Assembly: GCA_052035915.1 (NCBI GenBank)
Contig: JBPOHE010000039.1
Span: forward strand, 1 to 32,301
DNA from: JBPOHE01 sp052035915
GTDB lineage: Bacteria; Pseudomonadota; Gammaproteobacteria; Chromatiales; Chromatiaceae
Direction: 5' to 3'
DNA length: 32,301 bases
This document shows positions 30,795 to 32,301 of the stretch, piece after piece. Both the position numbers and the translations under genes were made by a program. The stretch's first letter is position 1, and every line of letters begins with the position of its first letter. The notes under the pieces are model-generated. The model did no database searches. It was not told where the DNA came from and saw only the letters and a program-made list of their open reading frames with translations.

Positions 30795-30840
30795 GGGAAG
30801 TCGTCCCATGATGAACAACCTCCACGGAAACACAATACAA

Positions 30841-30904
30841 GGTCGGGCAAAAACACAGTGTTGCCCGACGGTTTATAGCAGATGTCGGGCACAGGTGCCC
30901 AACC
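30841..30904. repeat. 64-bp GTCGGGC palindromic repeat, copy 2
   Basis: This matches the copy at 12873-12936 in length and layout: GGTCGGGCAAAAA start, TGCCCGA and TCGGGCA hairpin arms with TTTATA in the loop, and the GGTGCCCAACC end. It lies just downstream of the YgiT-type antitoxin gene (30924, minus strand). Confidence 0.8.
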
Positions 30905-30923
30905 TATCCGGCTACGGCCCTGA

Positions 30924-31169
30924 TTACGCATACTCTGCTACAGGCACCGTTCTCTCAACTGCAAAACTCTTTCGATGCAATTTTATTCTTTCGATCTCGT
31001 GCATGGTATCAGCCGTTATGTAGCTTTCTCCACAATGCGGACAGCTTATTATTGGCACGTTTTCAATGACTAGAAGCTTTTCATGTTTTCCATAACTCCG
31101 AGTAACTCTGCGAACTTCAGCGGCATCATGACCGCAAATGTCACATTTAACTTTTTCTCTACTATTCAT
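30924..31169 (-). CDS. YgiT-type zinc-finger antitoxin
   Basis: The 81-residue protein has two CxxC pairs, CDIC (residues 9-12) and CPHC (43-46), the YgiT/MqsA-type zinc finger found in antitoxins. The following GESYITADTMHEIERI is typical of the family. It lacks the C-terminal HTH of full-length MqsA, so it resembles the short YgiT-type finger that pairs with DUF4258 toxins. The gene overlaps the upstream toxin gene by 8 bp, which indicates coupled translation. It is more AT-rich than the rest of the window, a sign of recent transfer. The toxin-first order matches mqsRA. Confidence 0.88.
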   Translation of the reverse strand: MNSREKVKCDICGHDAAEVRRVTRSYGKHEKLLVIENVPIISCPHCGESYITADTMHEIERIKLHRKSFAVERTVPVAEYA

Positions 31170-31446
31170 CTTTAAATACCGTGATTATGATTAGTTTATC
31201 GCTAGGCCCAATTTTTGTAACCACAGTGACTGGATACTCGTCAAGCGATCTACCACGAACGAGATATTTCCATCCTGATCTCTCCTCATCCTTTTGGCGC
31301 TCGACAATTTCTCCATTGAGAATAGCTCGTTCGATGTCGTAAATAGATAAATCGTCTTCATCCATTTCATCCGCGGCATGGGTCGTTACGATATATTTGT
31401 TCGCACGTACAAAACTCCTCAACTCGACAAGAATGGACTCAAACAA
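31162..31446 (-). CDS. DUF4258 family toxin
   Basis: The 94-residue protein belongs to the DUF4258 family, which is thought to be RelE/MqsR-like and to include mRNA-cleaving toxins. Visible features are YIVTTHAADEMDEDDLSIYD (20 residues) with the conserved T-x-H-A-x-x-x-M core, then EIVERQKDE. The RGRSLDEYPVTVVTKIG end contains strands typical of the fold. Its end overlaps the start of the zinc-finger antitoxin gene by 8 bp. Base composition is AT-rich relative to the neighbours, which supports horizontal acquisition. Toxic activity is inferred from family and partner only. Confidence 0.85.
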   Translation of the reverse strand: MFESILVELRSFVRANKYIVTTHAADEMDEDDLSIYDIERAILNGEIVERQKDEERSGWKYLVRGRSLDEYPVTVVTKIGPSDKLIIITVFKDE

Positions 31447-31464
31447 TCTATGATTCTCCGCGAG

Positions 31465-31535
31465 ATTTGCCTGTGTGGAGGCTGACGACCAGCCTCAGTC
31501 GCCAGCGTAGCGAGTCGCCTGAAGGCGCATGTTAG
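31465..31535 (-). repeat. attC-like hairpin region (possible integron-cassette remnant)
   Basis: On the minus strand a small frame ends ATT GCC TAA C, so its stop lies within GCCTAAC, the left core (RYYYAAC) of an attC site. Next come ATGC and a stem with GCCTTCAG paired to CTGAGGC, leaving one unpaired T, a known attC trait. The right core GTTRRRY is not found where expected; the nearest similar text is CACAGGC. It is therefore at best a degenerate or truncated attC. Confidence 0.35.
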
Positions 31536-31681
31536 GCAATTTTGTGCATCCTCTGGTTGCGTTCAATGGAATCTTGGGTTGCCAAACGGACGGCGACCCA
31601 ACCTACGGTGCTGAAAACTACGAGGGTTGTAAAATGGGGGCGGAGCGAACCGCATCGATCATATCGTTTTCCATTCGCCAT
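31532..31681 (-). CDS. Small hypothetical protein ending in an attC-like core
   Basis: I do not recognise this gene. From the ATG at 31681 it would encode 49 residues with one hydrophobic stretch (FTTLVVFSTVGWVAV) and a polar end (DSIERNQRMHKIA). The frame is open to 31723, into the transposase end. The stop codon falls inside GCCTAAC, as often seen for integron cassette genes. It may be a cassette gene cut by the IS, or a chance frame. Confidence 0.35.
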   Translation of the reverse strand: MANGKRYDRCGSLRPHFTTLVVFSTVGWVAVRLATQDSIERNQRMHKIA

Positions 31682-31689
31682 GAGCAAAA

Positions 31690-32301
31690 TGATTGGCGCG
31701 AAGCTAAGTACAGGACAAAACATCCAAGGCCCACAGGAACGATTGGAGTTGTTCAGTGAGGTTCAAGACGATGTGGCGGAGAAAGTCGAGTCCGTAGCGG
31801 AACAGGGACTTGAGTGGCCGCTGGAGTGTTTTTTTAACCGGATGGGCTGTTGCTCGTGAAGCAAGACGCCGGTGCGATAGGTCCAGGCGAAGGCCAGGGC
31901 GAGCAAGCCAAAGAGTTTGCTGAGGCGTTCGGGGTCGGTCAGGTGAGTGTCCTCGAAGTTGAAGCCTCGGCTCTTCAGGCAACCGAACAGGGTCTCGATC
32001 TGCCAGCGGTCGGCGTAGGCTTCAATGGCCTCGGTCTGGGGCGCGCCGGAACTGGCGATGAACAGGAACTCCCCGTCGTCCAGGCGAAGCGCGGAGAGGT
32101 GGACGGAACACCCCCAGACCGGGCGGCGGCCCGGCAGATGGCGACATTCGCCGGGCTTGAGCGAGGCAAACAATCGGTCGAGGCGTCTCATCTGGTGACG
32201 CCGGTTGGGCGCGAGGGTGTCACGCTTGAGGCGCTGATAGAAGGGGATGTGGTGCTGTTGGAGCCAGCGGAACCACGCTTCACCGACAAACTCGCGGTCG
32301 G
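31690..32301 (-). mobile_element. Partial IS4-family insertion sequence (cut by the window edge)
   Basis: The transposase end at 31704 and its continuation beyond 32301 show that an IS enters the window from the right. The left terminal inverted repeat is not clear without the other end; it should lie near or left of 31704. The left boundary given is approximate. The IS adjoins a possible cassette remnant and the toxin-antitoxin pair, marking this end of the window as accessory. Confidence 0.7.
31704..32301 (-). pseudogene. IS4-family transposase, 3' part, with a frame change at an A7 tract
   Basis: This is the C-terminal part of a DDE transposase; the 5' part lies beyond the right edge. Translation from the edge gives DREFVGEAWFRWLQ, then RPVWGCSVHLSALR. 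The IS4-family signature follows as YADRWQIETLFGCLK, with Y-x2-R-x3-E-x6-K spacing intact. The frame then runs into LKKHSSGHSSP and stops at about 31763. The expected end KSLFRYGLDFLRHIVLNLTE (20 residues) is in the -1 frame and stops at 31704-31706. The switch point is a run of seven A (31829-31835 as T on the plus strand). This could be a one-base indel that inactivates it, or a programmed -1 slip. I favour decay. Confidence 0.82.

Overview
This window looks like the chromosome of a GC-rich gammaproteobacterium. The pilB-pilC-pilD-coaE order, the RNase R/RlmB pair, a PHA synthase and the codon use all fit. A Chromatiales-like or Competibacter-like lineage is my guess; the genus cannot be fixed from the sequence alone. 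Most of the window is ordinary chromosome. The right end (about 30.4-32.3 kb) is accessory: palindromic repeats, a toxin-antitoxin pair, a possible integron-cassette remnant and a truncated IS4-family element.

Layout, left to right. 0.35-4.8 kb (minus): type IV pilus assembly pilB-pilC-pilD, then coaE. 5.1-6.0 kb (plus): a membrane-anchored family 2 glycosyltransferase. 6.3-10.1 kb (minus): a GNAT acetyltransferase, then rlmB and rnr. 10.1-10.3 kb (plus): tRNA-Leu(CAG) with a clear promoter and terminator. 10.4-12.6 kb (plus): a NamZ/DUF1343 protein and a pore-less voltage-sensor-like membrane protein with a C-terminal coiled coil. 13.1-13.7 kb (plus): a Uma2 nuclease-fold protein. 13.8-16.1 kb (minus): a DUF3300-DUF2950 exported pair. 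16.7-20.0 kb (minus): a winged-helix/receiver regulator, a histidine-kinase-like protein lacking its phospho-acceptor His, and phaC. 20.3-23.0 kb: a SAM methyltransferase (minus), then hemerythrin, pcm and hsp20 (plus). 23.1-24.5 kb (minus): rtcB. 24.8-27.6 kb (plus): a Tat-signal DUF1800-DUF1501 pair. 28.3-30.3 kb (plus): DUF1963 and galE. 30.9-31.4 kb (minus): a YgiT/DUF4258 antitoxin-toxin pair. 31.7-32.3 kb (minus): the frameshifted 3' end of an IS4-family transposase.

The most striking signal is not a gene. Six intergenic copies of one 117-118 bp palindromic element occur at 126, 6109, 12743, 16459, 27667 and 27947. Each has termini reading CCGGGCAT...ATGCCCGG and two evenly spaced internal hairpins of the form GTTCT(C)-loop-(G)AGAAC. 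The stems and length are kept while loop sequences vary, so this looks like an ERIC-like structured repeat family, either mobile or RNA/DNA-structural. At least three further palindromic types are present: a 64-bp repeat at 12873 and 30841, a 223-bp element with 13-bp perfect terminal inverted repeats at 30431-30653, and a 19-bp-arm inverted repeat at 16313-16362. I do not recognise a named description of the six-copy family.
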